Below are positions 16,173 to 24,965 of a stretch of 35,614 nucleotides of DNA, piece by piece (within the stretch, counting starts at the first letter, position 1; the number at the start of each line of letters is the position of its first letter). The position numbers and the translations under genes are program-made. Origin of the DNA: Sphingobacteriales bacterium TSM_CSM (GTDB lineage: Bacteria; Bacteroidota; Bacteroidia; Chitinophagales; UBA2359). Under the pieces are notes generated by a model, which ran no database searches, had not been told where the DNA came from, and was given only the letters and a program-made list of their open reading frames with translations. The DNA is taken from the NCBI GenBank assembly GCA_002212725.1, contig MTCR01000151.1, positions 1-35,614 on the forward strand. The letters run 5' to 3'.

Positions 16173-18869
16173 CTAAAATGCAATTTCCAGGGAGCCGGAA
16201 AGCCGTCTGCCCTGTCCGAAAAACACTTCAATATCACCGGGGTCAAAACCGAGCCGGGTACTTGCATCAGAAATATAGGCATTATCGAGGGCGTTAAGCA
16301 AACTCAGGCTTAAACGGTAGCGCATTTTTTTAAATTTCAAATTGTATCCGGCATGTACATCAAACAAGTAATAATCGGGCATTTTCCACGATTCGCGGTC
16401 GGTATTGGGGCCGGTAAGCTGATCGGGCGAAAAATCGGCATAATTTTTTCCGAAATAGGTCCATTTTACAGTGGCATACAGGTTTTTCAGGGGTTCAACC
16501 CGAACAGAAAGTCCGTACTGTATTTGAGCTGCATCGCCCACATGCACGCCGTTGGCGCTGAAAGGCGCTTCTATGGTAGCATCCTCGCTGCGGAGAGTGG
16601 CGGTTGAATCATTTTTCCAAATCCAGTCGCCAATAGAAGCCAATCCTTCAATTTTAAGCAGGTTAGGTAGCACATCATAGGCAAAATCGAGTTCAATTCC
16701 GCGGTGGTGAGCTTTAATACCTTCAACATTCAGTTGAATAACCTCGTCGTCTTCGTTGCGGAAATTGGCTATAAGCGGACGGTTAAGCCAAACGGTATAG
16801 TAGGTGTTAACATTTGCGGCAACTTTCCTGTACTTTAGTCCGTAGCCTATTTCGCCTGCCAGAATACGCTCACTGATAATATTGCCGTAAGCGCGGTTGG
16901 TACGGTTAAAAACGTTGTCAAATGGGGGTGCTTTTTGAATATAACCGGCATTAAAATAGACGTTGTGGTGGTCGGTCAGGTTGTAGTTCATGCCTGTTTT
17001 AAAGGTAAAGCCGGGTATTATTTCTGTTTCGGTTTGTGAGTTACGGGCTTCGGGAGAATTAATGTTAAGGGTATCACCATCGGGGGTTACATAGGGTATA
17101 TAATAGGTAACTGCCTGTAAAATAGTGGTATCGGGCAGCACCAGGTCTTTTGCGGCAAAATAATCAATGCGCTGATATGCGTTAACAGCACCGGTAAGAT
17201 TTACAAAGGCGCTAACAGGCGCCGATTTGTACTCAACCTGTGCAAAGGCGCCTCCCCAATGCACAAAACCATCGTAAAACAGGTCAACCTTATCGCCTTC
17301 GCCTTTTTGCAGTCCTATTTGTTCATTCAGGTTGCGGCCCTGGGTATCGTTATCAATGTAATATTTACCACCCAACAGGTCGTAAACCGAGCGGTAATGG
17401 GTGCCTTTGTAGGTTCTCAAATCAATACCGCCCGAAATGTTGTAATGGTTGTTGGGGTTAAAGTCAAAGGTAGAAAGCAAGCCGTACCAGCGGTGGTTGT
17501 TTACACTGCTGCGGATAATGCGCCCGGCAGCATCAAAATTTGACTGACTGTTATATACCAACTGGTAGTTAATTTGCCCGTTTGCATCGGAAGGAAAGGT
17601 GCTGCCTGCATTGGAAGTGCCGCCACCATTGCCCAATGAAGCATATACTATATTGGAAATGCTGAGTTTATCGTTTACCACCCAAAAATCCTTGAGGGTA
17701 AATTGCGGTTTATGGTAATAATTGAGCCTTTCTGTCTGGGCAATATTGCCTTCAAAAACGGTATCTTCGCCGTTGAGTTTCCAGCGGTTCAGGTCGCCCC
17801 AATGAGGGTTGTATTGTATGCCAAGATTCCATTGCTGCGTACTTGCCAGAGCGCTGGTGTCAACGCCTAAATCGGCTGCCACACCGGTATCGTAGCGGGC
17901 AATGGGTTGCTTAAACACGCGTTGAGCATGTTTTTGCGGAGCGCCCACCACCGAAATTCCAAGGGTATGTTTACCCAGTGTTTTTTCTATTTTGGCAAAA
18001 TAAAACCAGGCTTTTGCCCATGTTTCATCTACCCATCCCTGGTTAGTTCGATAGGATGCGGTAAAGGTAATGCCCCAGCCACCCTTTAACCTGCCCGAAG
18101 TGCCCGATAAAGTTGTTTTGTAAAACCCGTACATGCCTGCATCTTGCTGCACACTGAAACGGCGTTTGCTCTCTATGCCCGATGTGAGAATGTTAATGGT
18201 TCCGCCAACAGAGGGTAAAGCCAGTTTAGAGGCACCCAAACCGCGTTGTACCTGTATGCTTCGGGCTACCTCACTTAACCCCGACCAGTTTGACCAATAA
18301 ACCTGCCCGTTTTCCATATCGTTTACCGGCACTCCGTCTATCATAATGGCTACGTTGCGCTGATTAAACCCGCGTATGGTAATGCGGGCATCGCCATCGC
18401 CACCGCCCTGCTGCGTGGCATAAACGCCGGGCGTAGAGTTGAGTACCATTGGCAAATCCTGCACGCTCAGTTCCTCCTGTATCCGGGCAAGTTGAACCGT
18501 GCTAAAGGCAACAGGGGTTTCGCGGGTGCGGGCTACATCGGCTACCACGTTTATTTCCTGCATAATAACGTTGTCTTCTTCCAGCAAAAAGTTGAGCATG
18601 GTATTGCCCGACGGCATGGTAAAACTGATGTTCTGGCTTTTGTAGCCTATATATGAAACTTCTATATTGTAAGTTCCGGGCGTCATTTCAATTCGGTAAT
18701 TGCCGTCAAAATCGGTAACCGTGCCGGTTTCGCCAATTTTAATGTTGGCCTGTATCAGGGTCTCGCCAGATATGGCATCTTTTACCACCCCGCTCAGTAT
18801 TGCTTTTTGAGCAACGGCCGGCAACGCAAACAAGAAGGTGAGAGCGCAGATGAGAAAATATTTGTTCAT
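16173..18869 (-). CDS. TonB-dependent outer-membrane receptor
   Basis: From the ATG at 18869 the protein is 898 residues with a normal signal peptide (MNKYFLICALTFLFALPAVA); the frame extends upstream to 18935 but that gives a poor N-terminus. Order of domains: carboxypeptidase-regulatory-like beta-sandwich (about 24-105), plug (about 115-230, with STPGVYATQQGGGDGDARITIRGFNQRNVAIMIDGVPVND), and a 22-strand barrel ending in Phe (SGSLEIAF). It imports an unknown substrate using TonB energy; no SusD partner is adjacent, so it is more likely for a siderophore, metal or small compound than a polysaccharide. Upstream on the same strand are two T9SS cargo genes, but a strong terminator at 18964-19003 separates them. 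Confidence 0.93.
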   Translation of the reverse strand: MNKYFLICALTFLFALPAVAQKAILSGVVKDAISGETLIQANIKIGETGTVTDFDGNYRIEMTPGTYNIEVSYIGYKSQNISFTMPSGNTMLNFLLEEDNVIMQEINVVADVARTRETPVAFSTVQLARIQEELSVQDLPMVLNSTPGVYATQQGGGDGDARITIRGFNQRNVAIMIDGVPVNDMENGQVYWSNWSGLSEVARSIQVQRGLGASKLALPSVGGTINILTSGIESKRRFSVQQDAGMYGFYKTTLSGTSGRLKGGWGITFTASYRTNQGWVDETWAKAWFYFAKIEKTLGKHTLGISVVGAPQKHAQRVFKQPIARYDTGVAADLGVDTSALASTQQWNLGIQYNPHWGDLNRWKLNGEDTVFEGNIAQTERLNYYHKPQFTLKDFWVVNDKLSISNIVYASLGNGGGTSNAGSTFPSDANGQINYQLVYNSQSNFDAAGRIIRSSVNNHRWYGLLSTFDFNPNNHYNISGGIDLRTYKGTHYRSVYDLLGGKYYIDNDTQGRNLNEQIGLQKGEGDKVDLFYDGFVHWGGAFAQVEYKSAPVSAFVNLTGAVNAYQRIDYFAAKDLVLPDTTILQAVTYYIPYVTPDGDTLNINSPEARNSQTETEIIPGFTFKTGMNYNLTDHHNVYFNAGYIQKAPPFDNVFNRTNRAYGNIISERILAGEIGYGLKYRKVAANVNTYYTVWLNRPLIANFRNEDDEVIQLNVEGIKAHHRGIELDFAYDVLPNLLKIEGLASIGDWIWKNDSTATLRSEDATIEAPFSANGVHVGDAAQIQYGLSVRVEPLKNLYATVKWTYFGKNYADFSPDQLTGPNTDRESWKMPDYYLFDVHAGYNLKFKKMRYRLSLSLLNALDNAYISDASTRLGFDPGDIEVFFGQGRRLSGSLEIAF

Positions 18870-18963
18870 TGATGCGGTTTTGGTTTTGGTTTGGATACAG
18901 ATGCCATCAGGTGCCCCTGTATAAAATGGCAGCATGAAGGTAATTACAATTTTACAATAAAAA

Positions 18964-19003
18964 GGCAGGTAAACACAGCATTTTCATTCTTTGTTTACCT
19001 GCC
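18964..19003 (-). terminator. Rho-independent terminator after the lamin-tail gene
   Basis: GGCAGGTAAACA (18964-18975) and TGTTTACCTGCC (18992-19003) form a perfect 12-bp stem with a 16-nt loop. On the minus strand it lies about 18 nt past the stop at 19021 and is followed by TTTTTATT. It separates the secreted-protein genes from the TonB receptor gene. Confidence 0.85.
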
Positions 19004-19020
19004 CTTTTGCTCTTGTTTAT

Positions 19021-20004
19021 CTACTGAACCAGCAATTTATTGTAAGCAACCGAATTATCGGTAAAAGTGGTTCGCACAAAATAAGCGCCTTTTGCAAACC
19101 CCTGCAGGCTAATTTGTACTTGCGACTGCTTAACCTGCCCGGTAACATAAACCTTTTCCCCAAAAACATTAAAAATTTCTGCACGCTCAATTGTATAACC
19201 GCTTGCACCAACTACCACATGGTTTATAGCCGGATTAGGATACAATTGCACCCTGCCTTGTACAATTGACGGTATGCTGTTGGGTGCATCGCCGCATTGG
19301 CACTGATGCCAGCCAAGGCGGTCAAAGGTATTGCGGGGCAAAGTGTCCCACTCTGCGGCAGGGTTCCATGCGCCGCTGTAAGGTGCTCCTGCATTTGCAG
19401 AAATCCCGTTTTGTACGCCCGCCTTGCGAACGGTTGTCTGGTCTTTGGTCCAGAATGCACCGCCGGCAGATTCGGTATATGGAAAAACATCGGTCCAGGA
19501 TTGACCGGGGTCTTCCCCAATTAACCCGAAAATATCTACAAACGTGCCGGTAGCGCCAAACGGCGTGGTTATTCCATCGGTTTTGTTAAGCGAAATGGCA
19601 TCGTTTCCGTTATGCGACAAAGCATTGCACTCTTCATATACGGGGCATACAAACAAATCGGCCTTGTCTTTCAGTTCCTGAAATACACAGGTATCCTGTC
19701 CGGCAAGGGTGCAGTCTTGTTTATCGAGCACTACCACAAATACATCTTTGGCCGCAATGGTACCCTGAAGCACCACCGAAGCAACGGGGTCATAGATATT
19801 GTTTCCGTTAGACCACCGGATAATGCGGTAACCCGATAAATCTACCGGCTGATTGGTGGGATTGTAAATTTCAAGGGCTTTGTTGTTAAAATTACCCTCT
19901 ACATATTCCGAAAAAAACAGGTCGCTGCATTGTGCTTGCAGGGCGCTGCCGCCCCAAACAGCAAACAGGGCAAGAAAGCAGTTGAAAAGTAAATTTCTGA
20001 ACAT
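19021..20004 (-). CDS. Lamin-tail-domain protein with T9SS type A sorting signal
   Basis: The 327-residue protein has a signal peptide (1-24, cut at LQA-Q). A lamin-tail domain follows (about 26-165), with DLFFSEYVEGNFNNKALEIYNPTNQPVDLSGYRI typical of the LTD start. The C-terminal domain (about 255-327) is the T9SS type A signal: LYPNPAINHVVV, then AEIFNVFGEKVY, then GAYFVRT and KLLVQ. It should be exported by Sec, passed across the outer membrane by T9SS and anchored or released at the surface. LTDs in bacteria often accompany secreted nucleases; here the gene is 88 bp downstream of a secreted PLD-fold protein. No catalytic domain is present, so it is probably adhesive or substrate-binding. 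Confidence 0.9.
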   Translation of the reverse strand: MFRNLLFNCFLALFAVWGGSALQAQCSDLFFSEYVEGNFNNKALEIYNPTNQPVDLSGYRIIRWSNGNNIYDPVASVVLQGTIAAKDVFVVVLDKQDCTLAGQDTCVFQELKDKADLFVCPVYEECNALSHNGNDAISLNKTDGITTPFGATGTFVDIFGLIGEDPGQSWTDVFPYTESAGGAFWTKDQTTVRKAGVQNGISANAGAPYSGAWNPAAEWDTLPRNTFDRLGWHQCQCGDAPNSIPSIVQGRVQLYPNPAINHVVVGASGYTIERAEIFNVFGEKVYVTGQVKQSQVQISLQGFAKGAYFVRTTFTDNSVAYNKLLVQ

Positions 20005-20092
20005 AATTAATATTTTTTTTCTTGTTAACTGATTTTGTTTGGCTGATAATTTTGTAATCAGGGCATTTGCTAAAGTTCCGGAAATCAGGCGC

Positions 20093-22336
20093 TTACCTTA
20101 CAATCTGGAACTTTTGCACGGCATTACCTGCCCGCAGAAAATAGATACCGGTGGTTAAATGACTTACCGAAACGGTTTGGCTGTTTTGGGCGTTTCCGTT
20201 AAGGGTGGTACTGTACACCACTTGACCAAGACTATTTAATATTTGAACCGGCAAGGCTGCCTGCTGTACATTTACCGCGTATTGCACATACAATGCGCCG
20301 TTTGCGGGGTTCGGAAACAGTTTCAGGGCAGCATCGGGCAATTGTACGTTGGGCACAAACACAACCGAATCAACCAATACGGTTCCGCCGTATTCAATAT
20401 AGCGTTTTACGAACTCCTGATAATATTGGTTGGCAATAGAGGCATCGTGTACCACAACGGTGTTCTCATCATTGCGGAAGGCGGCAGAGTTGCTCCAGTT
20501 ATGCGAACCAACCAAAACAGTCGGGTCTGAGGAGGGTAAATTCGGGTCAACCAGCAGGTATTTATGGTGGTGAATGGCCGAGTTTTCGTCCACCTGCAGT
20601 TGCTCTCCCATAGTTTCTTCCAAAATCAGGTACACTTCCTGTGCTTCGGCGCTGCTTATCTGGTCTATGATGCCGGCGGCAAACTCACCATCATAAATTT
20701 CGTCTTCAATGGCATAGGCAATATCGGTACGGGTAAAGGTTAGCAGGGAGAAATAGAGGTCGAAATCGGCTGATTTTATGGTATTGATGATGATGGAGTT
20801 CATGGGGTCGGTAGGGCTAAAGTAAGATTCTACAGGTATGCCCCCGATAAGGTATTTTTTGGGTGTGTTATCGGTTTTGTTGGAACTGAACACACCGCCG
20901 AACATTTCTTCAAACTCCAGGGTATAACCTTTTGCTAAACTTTGGTCCTGAAAAATAATAACGCTGTTGGGGTCAACGGTAATCTGCTGGTCGGTAAAGT
21001 TGGTGCTGCCTGTCCATACTACAGGTTCGTTGGGGTTATCGCTGAAAGCATCAATCACCACAAACTTATTGTGCATAATGCCGGGTAAACTTGCAGGCCG
21101 CAGCACTTTGGTGCCGGGCATCAGCGCAAGAGAAGCGGGGTTAATATCGGAATCGGCTACAATGCGCACCTGCACACCCCGTTCATCGGCATCAACCAAT
21201 GCATTAATAATGGCATTTTCGTTATCAAAAGTATAAGCGCACATATCAATGGTGTACTTGGCGCGGTTTATATAAGCAATCAGCGTATCGGGAATAAGCT
21301 GGTTGAGGTAAACGGCATCCACCCCGGTTGAAACCGAAGTATCGACCGGACGGTTAAAATACACGCTGATATTGCCCGAAGAAAGTGAAACGGTAGCCAT
21401 TGGAACTACAGCCGAGAAAGAAATATCGCCACCGGACGAAGCGCTTTCCACCTGTATATAGTAGATATTGCCGGGTTCCAGTCCGGTAATGTCAATGCTG
21501 TGATTGGTGGTAAAATCGGCATCGGTAACGGTTCCCAGTTCTAAATCCGGAGTTAAGCCATAGTGAACGGTGGTATTTCCTTCGTTAAGGGTTTCAAACT
21601 GCAGGGTAAAAGAGGTGGTTGCCAGGTTGGTCTGGTTAATAGAGGTGGTAAACACCGGGGCGGTTCCAAGAAACTCAAAATCATCGAAAGTTCGGGGCAA
21701 TAACTGGTAACTGCCCTGATACTGGCTCATAATACCCACAATATTGAGGTAACCCGATGGAATTAAGGCTCCGACAATAGAGGTGGAATTAGAGTTAATG
21801 CGTACCTGATAGGTATTACCTTCGGCATCGGTTATGTTGTAGTTGTTATTGCCGTTAAATACGGTTCCGGCGGCGGTAAACTGCACCGCTTCAATGCGCA
21901 CCAGCTGCCCCTCGTAGGTTTCGGTATAACCGGCCGAAGCGGCAAGGTTAGCCGGCCCGGGCACAGCGCCGCTGCTGTTTACCGTGTAAGAAAAACTGCT
22001 TTCATCGGTTATTTCAAGCAGGCAGTTAAATTCGCTCACCTGACCGGTAACAGTTACCAAATCGCCCGGATTTAAGTCCGCAGCCGCAGACGGGTTATAT
22101 ACACCAATGCCGCCTGTGCCATCTTGAATATAGCGAATGGGGCCCAACTCCCCTCCGTTGGTAACAACACCCTGAACGGTAACTGTGCTGCAATCGGCTT
22201 CGGTAAAACAGGCGCTGCCCGATGAAGTGGAACAAGGAACAACGCCCCTTGCATCGCCAATATCAACCGGTGTTTGTGCGTTTAACAGAAAAGGGAAGGC
22301 TACAATGGCAATGATAAATTGTAAAATGTGTTTCAT
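20093..22336 (-). CDS. Secreted phospholipase-D-fold protein with T9SS type A signal
   Basis: The 747-residue protein has a signal peptide (1-20). An OB-like DUF5689/YhcR-type domain lies near 50-225 (VQGVVTNGG..RYIQDGTGGIGVY), a fibronectin type III domain near 227-315, two PLD half-domains near 330-655, and a T9SS type A signal at the end (LKLFPNPANGALYV to IYFLRAGNAVQKFQIV). Both HKD motifs are complete: His422-Lys424-Asp429 (MHNKFVVID) and His590-Lys592-Asp597 (HHHKYLLVD). The family cuts phosphodiesters, so it is either an extracellular nuclease or a phospholipase; the OB-like domain, common in secreted nucleases, favours nuclease. It precedes a lamin-tail protein on the same strand. The substrate is inferred. 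Confidence 0.92.
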   Translation of the reverse strand: MKHILQFIIAIVAFPFLLNAQTPVDIGDARGVVPCSTSSGSACFTEADCSTVTVQGVVTNGGELGPIRYIQDGTGGIGVYNPSAAADLNPGDLVTVTGQVSEFNCLLEITDESSFSYTVNSSGAVPGPANLAASAGYTETYEGQLVRIEAVQFTAAGTVFNGNNNYNITDAEGNTYQVRINSNSTSIVGALIPSGYLNIVGIMSQYQGSYQLLPRTFDDFEFLGTAPVFTTSINQTNLATTSFTLQFETLNEGNTTVHYGLTPDLELGTVTDADFTTNHSIDITGLEPGNIYYIQVESASSGGDISFSAVVPMATVSLSSGNISVYFNRPVDTSVSTGVDAVYLNQLIPDTLIAYINRAKYTIDMCAYTFDNENAIINALVDADERGVQVRIVADSDINPASLALMPGTKVLRPASLPGIMHNKFVVIDAFSDNPNEPVVWTGSTNFTDQQITVDPNSVIIFQDQSLAKGYTLEFEEMFGGVFSSNKTDNTPKKYLIGGIPVESYFSPTDPMNSIIINTIKSADFDLYFSLLTFTRTDIAYAIEDEIYDGEFAAGIIDQISSAEAQEVYLILEETMGEQLQVDENSAIHHHKYLLVDPNLPSSDPTVLVGSHNWSNSAAFRNDENTVVVHDASIANQYYQEFVKRYIEYGGTVLVDSVVFVPNVQLPDAALKLFPNPANGALYVQYAVNVQQAALPVQILNSLGQVVYSTTLNGNAQNSQTVSVSHLTTGIYFLRAGNAVQKFQIVR

Positions 22337-22714
22337 TCTATAGTGTGTTTTGAAATGGTTCCAAATTTAACAGCATACTGCATACTAAAATACGTCTGTT
22401 TCAGCCTTCAGTGGCAATAAGAAACACCACTTAATTAGCCGTTGCAAATGTAACAAAATTAGGTGTGCCACTACTAATAAAGACCTAAAGTTAATAATTT
22501 AGCGACAAAATCGCAATAAAATTACCCAATTTTAACACTAACAAGCAACTATACAAGGTGTTTTTCCGATATAGTATTACAACACCCAAACGTTTATGGG
22601 GTTGCTGTGGTTTTGTGCTTTTTTGACAGATAAATATGCCGCTTATTTGTGTTCAGCCTTTATGGACTTCACTATTTTGTAAACCGATAATTTATTTACC
22701 AAATTTTAACCTGT
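22337..22714. promoter_or_regulatory. Divergent promoter region of the PLD and barrel genes
   Basis: This 378-bp AT-rich gap has no gene. On the minus strand three exact TAnnTTTG boxes occur (complement of 22362-22369, 22445-22452 and 22454-22461), the last two adjacent, but none has a good -33 TTG. On the plus strand TTTG (22646-22649) and TATTTTG (22673-22679) give an imperfect promoter about 36 bp before the ATG at 22715. Confidence 0.4.
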
Positions 22715-23389
22715 ATGACTAAAAAAACCAGCTTCGCTATTCTGTTTGTTGCGTTATTTTGCAACACAATTGCTGCTTTTGCTTTCGGCAATGGTAAGGA
22801 ACCGGCTTCGTTTCGGGAAATTTCAGCCCGCGACACCTCTTTCAAGCGATATTCGTCCATTATTTCCATTCAGCCTTTTTCACTTATTGCCGGCGGTCTC
22901 GATTTGTCTTTTGAACAACGTATGGGCAACCAGTTTTCGGTCAGATTCAACTTTGGTTATTTTCTTTCGGCCGACCCCATAGGATACGACGGCTCTTTTG
23001 AAGATATGGACGGGTTCAGGGGCGAAATTCAACTGCGCCGCTTTATTATCAATACTAAAAACAGGGTTGCCCCCGAGGGTGTTTACATTGCCCCGTATGG
23101 TTTGTACAGGCAAATTAAAATGAACCAGGAAGTTTGGGAATGGGACCCGGTAACCGGCAATAGTTGGACAACCAATAAAAAACACGAGGCCAGCGCGGCC
23201 AGCGGCGGCTTGCTTGTTGGCGCACAACTTATAACCAAAGCCCGCGTTACACTTGATTTTTACGGGGGCGGCGGCGTGTTTATTCCCCTTGAAGACCAAT
23301 CGGCCGATGAAATGCATTTGGCGGTGGTGAACCCCTATAAAAAAACCATTGCTCCCCGGTTTGGTTTCAGCGTAGGCGTAGCGCTGTAA
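22715..23389 (+). CDS. Predicted outer-membrane beta-barrel protein (DUF3575-like)
   Basis: The 224-residue protein has a signal peptide (about 1-24). It shows alternating hydrophobic/polar strands typical of small outer-membrane barrels: IISIQPFSLIAGGLDLSFEQRMGNQFSVRFNFGYF, EIQLRRFII, EGVYIAPYGLYRQIKM, GGLLVGAQLITKARVTLDFYGGGGVFIP and a final APRFGFSVGVAL. The layout resembles DUF3575-type proteins, which have no assigned activity. It is transcribed alone, divergent from the PLD gene and convergent with miaA, with a strong hairpin between the latter two. Confidence 0.8.
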   Translation: MTKKTSFAILFVALFCNTIAAFAFGNGKEPASFREISARDTSFKRYSSIISIQPFSLIAGGLDLSFEQRMGNQFSVRFNFGYFLSADPIGYDGSFEDMDGFRGEIQLRRFIINTKNRVAPEGVYIAPYGLYRQIKMNQEVWEWDPVTGNSWTTNKKHEASAASGGLLVGAQLITKARVTLDFYGGGGVFIPLEDQSADEMHLAVVNPYKKTIAPRFGFSVGVAL

Positions 23390-23411
23390 CCTTGTTTGCA
23401 CTAAATATCCT

Positions 23412-23452
23412 TGCCCAACATCCTTGTTTAGTAGTAACGAGGGTGTTGGGCA
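23412..23452. terminator. Shared hairpin between the convergent barrel and miaA genes
   Basis: TGCCCAACATCCT (23412-23424) pairs with AGGGTGTTGGGCA (23440-23452) over 13 bp with one G-U pair, 15-nt loop, and weak flanking complementarity beyond. It lies between convergent stops at 23389 and 23464 and could serve both; long U runs are absent. Confidence 0.7.
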
Positions 23453-23463
23453 AAGTATTTGTA

Positions 23464-24381
23464 TTAGCGGTTTGTGTGTATTTGTTGTTGCAGGAAAGCG
23501 GTAATTTGGGCGGCATCATTGGCTTTAAACCAATATATATCGGGTTCTTTTCTTAGCCAGGTCAGTTGCCGTTTGGCATAGCGGCGGGTATTGCGTTTAA
23601 TGAGTTCTACTGCTTGTTGCAGGGTGGTTTTCCCTTCTATATAGTCAAAAAGTTCCTGATACCCAACGGTTTGCAGGGCATTGAGGTGGCGCAGGGCATA
23701 CAAGTTTCGGGCTTCGTTCAGCAAACCTTTGTCCATCATATCATCAACGCGTTGGTTAATACGGCGGTAGAGCGTTTCCTTATCCCACTCCAGGGCAATT
23801 TTGAGGCAGGTAAACGGGCGTTGCACGGGTTGGCCGGTTCTGAAACTGCTGTACGGTTTTCCGCTGCTGAGGCATACCTCTAAAGCACGCATAATGCGTT
23901 GCGGGTTGTTCAAATCAACGCGGCTGTAATAGTCCGGGTCTTTTTCCTGAAGCAGTTTTTGCAACGCTGCAAGTCCGCTTTGTTGAAACAGTTGCTGCAA
24001 GTATTGCCTTACACCGTCTTGTACTTGCGGAAAATCATCTACCCCATGGCATACTGCCCTGAAATACAACCCCGAACCTCCGGCCATAATCACCACGTCA
24101 TGCTGTTTAAACAACCGGCTAAGCAGTTGCAGGGCTTCGCGCTCATAATCGCCGGCGCTGTATGGAGTGGTAATGCTGTGCGAATCAATAAGATAATGCA
24201 GTACGCCTCCCATCTCGCCCGGGGCAGGTTTTGCCGTTCCGATGCTCATTTCGCGGAAAAGTTGACGGCTGTCGGCCGACACCACTACTGTATCAAATTG
24301 TTTTGCCAACTGCACCGCCAAAGCGCTTTTACCCGATGCGGTAGGTCCGGCAATTACCACCAAATATTTAGCAGTTTTCAT
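23464..24381 (-). CDS. miaA: tRNA dimethylallyltransferase
   Basis: The 305-residue protein transfers a dimethylallyl group from DMAPP to N6 of A37 in tRNAs that read U-starting codons. The P-loop is GPTASGKS (12-19). The family marker SADSRQLFREMSIGTAKP (35-52) binds substrate and tRNA, followed by YSAGDYEREA, MAGGSGLYFRAVCHG, NPQRIMRALEV (163-173) and the late TVGYQELFDYIEG and NTRRYAKRQLTWLR segments. Length and order are standard. It is the last gene of a four-gene operon, 11 bp after a P-loop kinase gene. Confidence 0.96.
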   Translation of the reverse strand: MKTAKYLVVIAGPTASGKSALAVQLAKQFDTVVVSADSRQLFREMSIGTAKPAPGEMGGVLHYLIDSHSITTPYSAGDYEREALQLLSRLFKQHDVVIMAGGSGLYFRAVCHGVDDFPQVQDGVRQYLQQLFQQSGLAALQKLLQEKDPDYYSRVDLNNPQRIMRALEVCLSSGKPYSSFRTGQPVQRPFTCLKIALEWDKETLYRRINQRVDDMMDKGLLNEARNLYALRHLNALQTVGYQELFDYIEGKTTLQQAVELIKRNTRRYAKRQLTWLRKEPDIYWFKANDAAQITAFLQQQIHTNR

Positions 24382-24392
24382 GGGCAGTAAGG

Positions 24393-24953
24393 CTAATAAA
24401 ATGAATGGCTGATTGCATTATTCAGGGCTTTCAACTGCTGCAAAACCTGCTGCAGGGCATTGGCAGGACGGGTAATTTCAATAACCTTCAAATGTGCATA
24501 TTGCGGCTGCCTGAACAATACAGGATATTTTCTGCGGCGCACATAGTAGGTTTTAAAGAACCAATACAAAATGGAATTTTTGGTAGCAAATGTGCCGGAA
24601 AAGGTTTCGCGGTTGCCATGCCACAATGGTTTTTGGGAAACAATACGCTGCAAGGTTCGCTTAAGCAGCCGTGCAAAGGTAAAACCAAACGAATAATTTA
24701 ACCAAATCAACACATTGGCACGTTGCCAGGTAATGTCGTGCAGTACCGAGTAGTTGCCGTCGGTAATCCAGGCGCCATCGGGTTTTGCCAATTGGCTTAC
24801 CCTTTCCCTGAACACTTCATCGGGCACTTCGCGCCAGTTTTCTTCAAAGTGGTAATAATCCAACTCAATATGGGCAATGTTTAATCTGGCTCCCAACTCT
24901 GCGGCCAGTGTACTTTTTCCGGAACCGGTAGTGCCAACTATTACAATTCGCAT
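24393..24953 (-). CDS. Adenylate-kinase-like P-loop protein
   Basis: From the ATG at 24953 the protein has 186 residues; the frame extends three codons to a TTG that is less likely. The P-loop is GTTGSGKST (7-15), followed by the HIELDYYHFEENWREVPDE and DGAWITDGNYS segments seen in the small 'topology modulation / FlaR-like' branch of adenylate-kinase-related P-loop proteins (COG0563-like). A lid-type Arg-rich stretch (RLLKRTLQRI, FKTYYVRRRKYP) is present. It probably phosphorylates a small molecule, unknown. It starts 12 bp after the restored SGNH reading frame ends and ends 11 bp before miaA. Confidence 0.85.
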   Translation of the reverse strand: MRIVIVGTTGSGKSTLAAELGARLNIAHIELDYYHFEENWREVPDEVFRERVSQLAKPDGAWITDGNYSVLHDITWQRANVLIWLNYSFGFTFARLLKRTLQRIVSQKPLWHGNRETFSGTFATKNSILYWFFKTYYVRRRKYPVLFRQPQYAHLKVIEITRPANALQQVLQQLKALNNAISHSFY

Positions 24954-24965
24954 AAACAACAAAAT

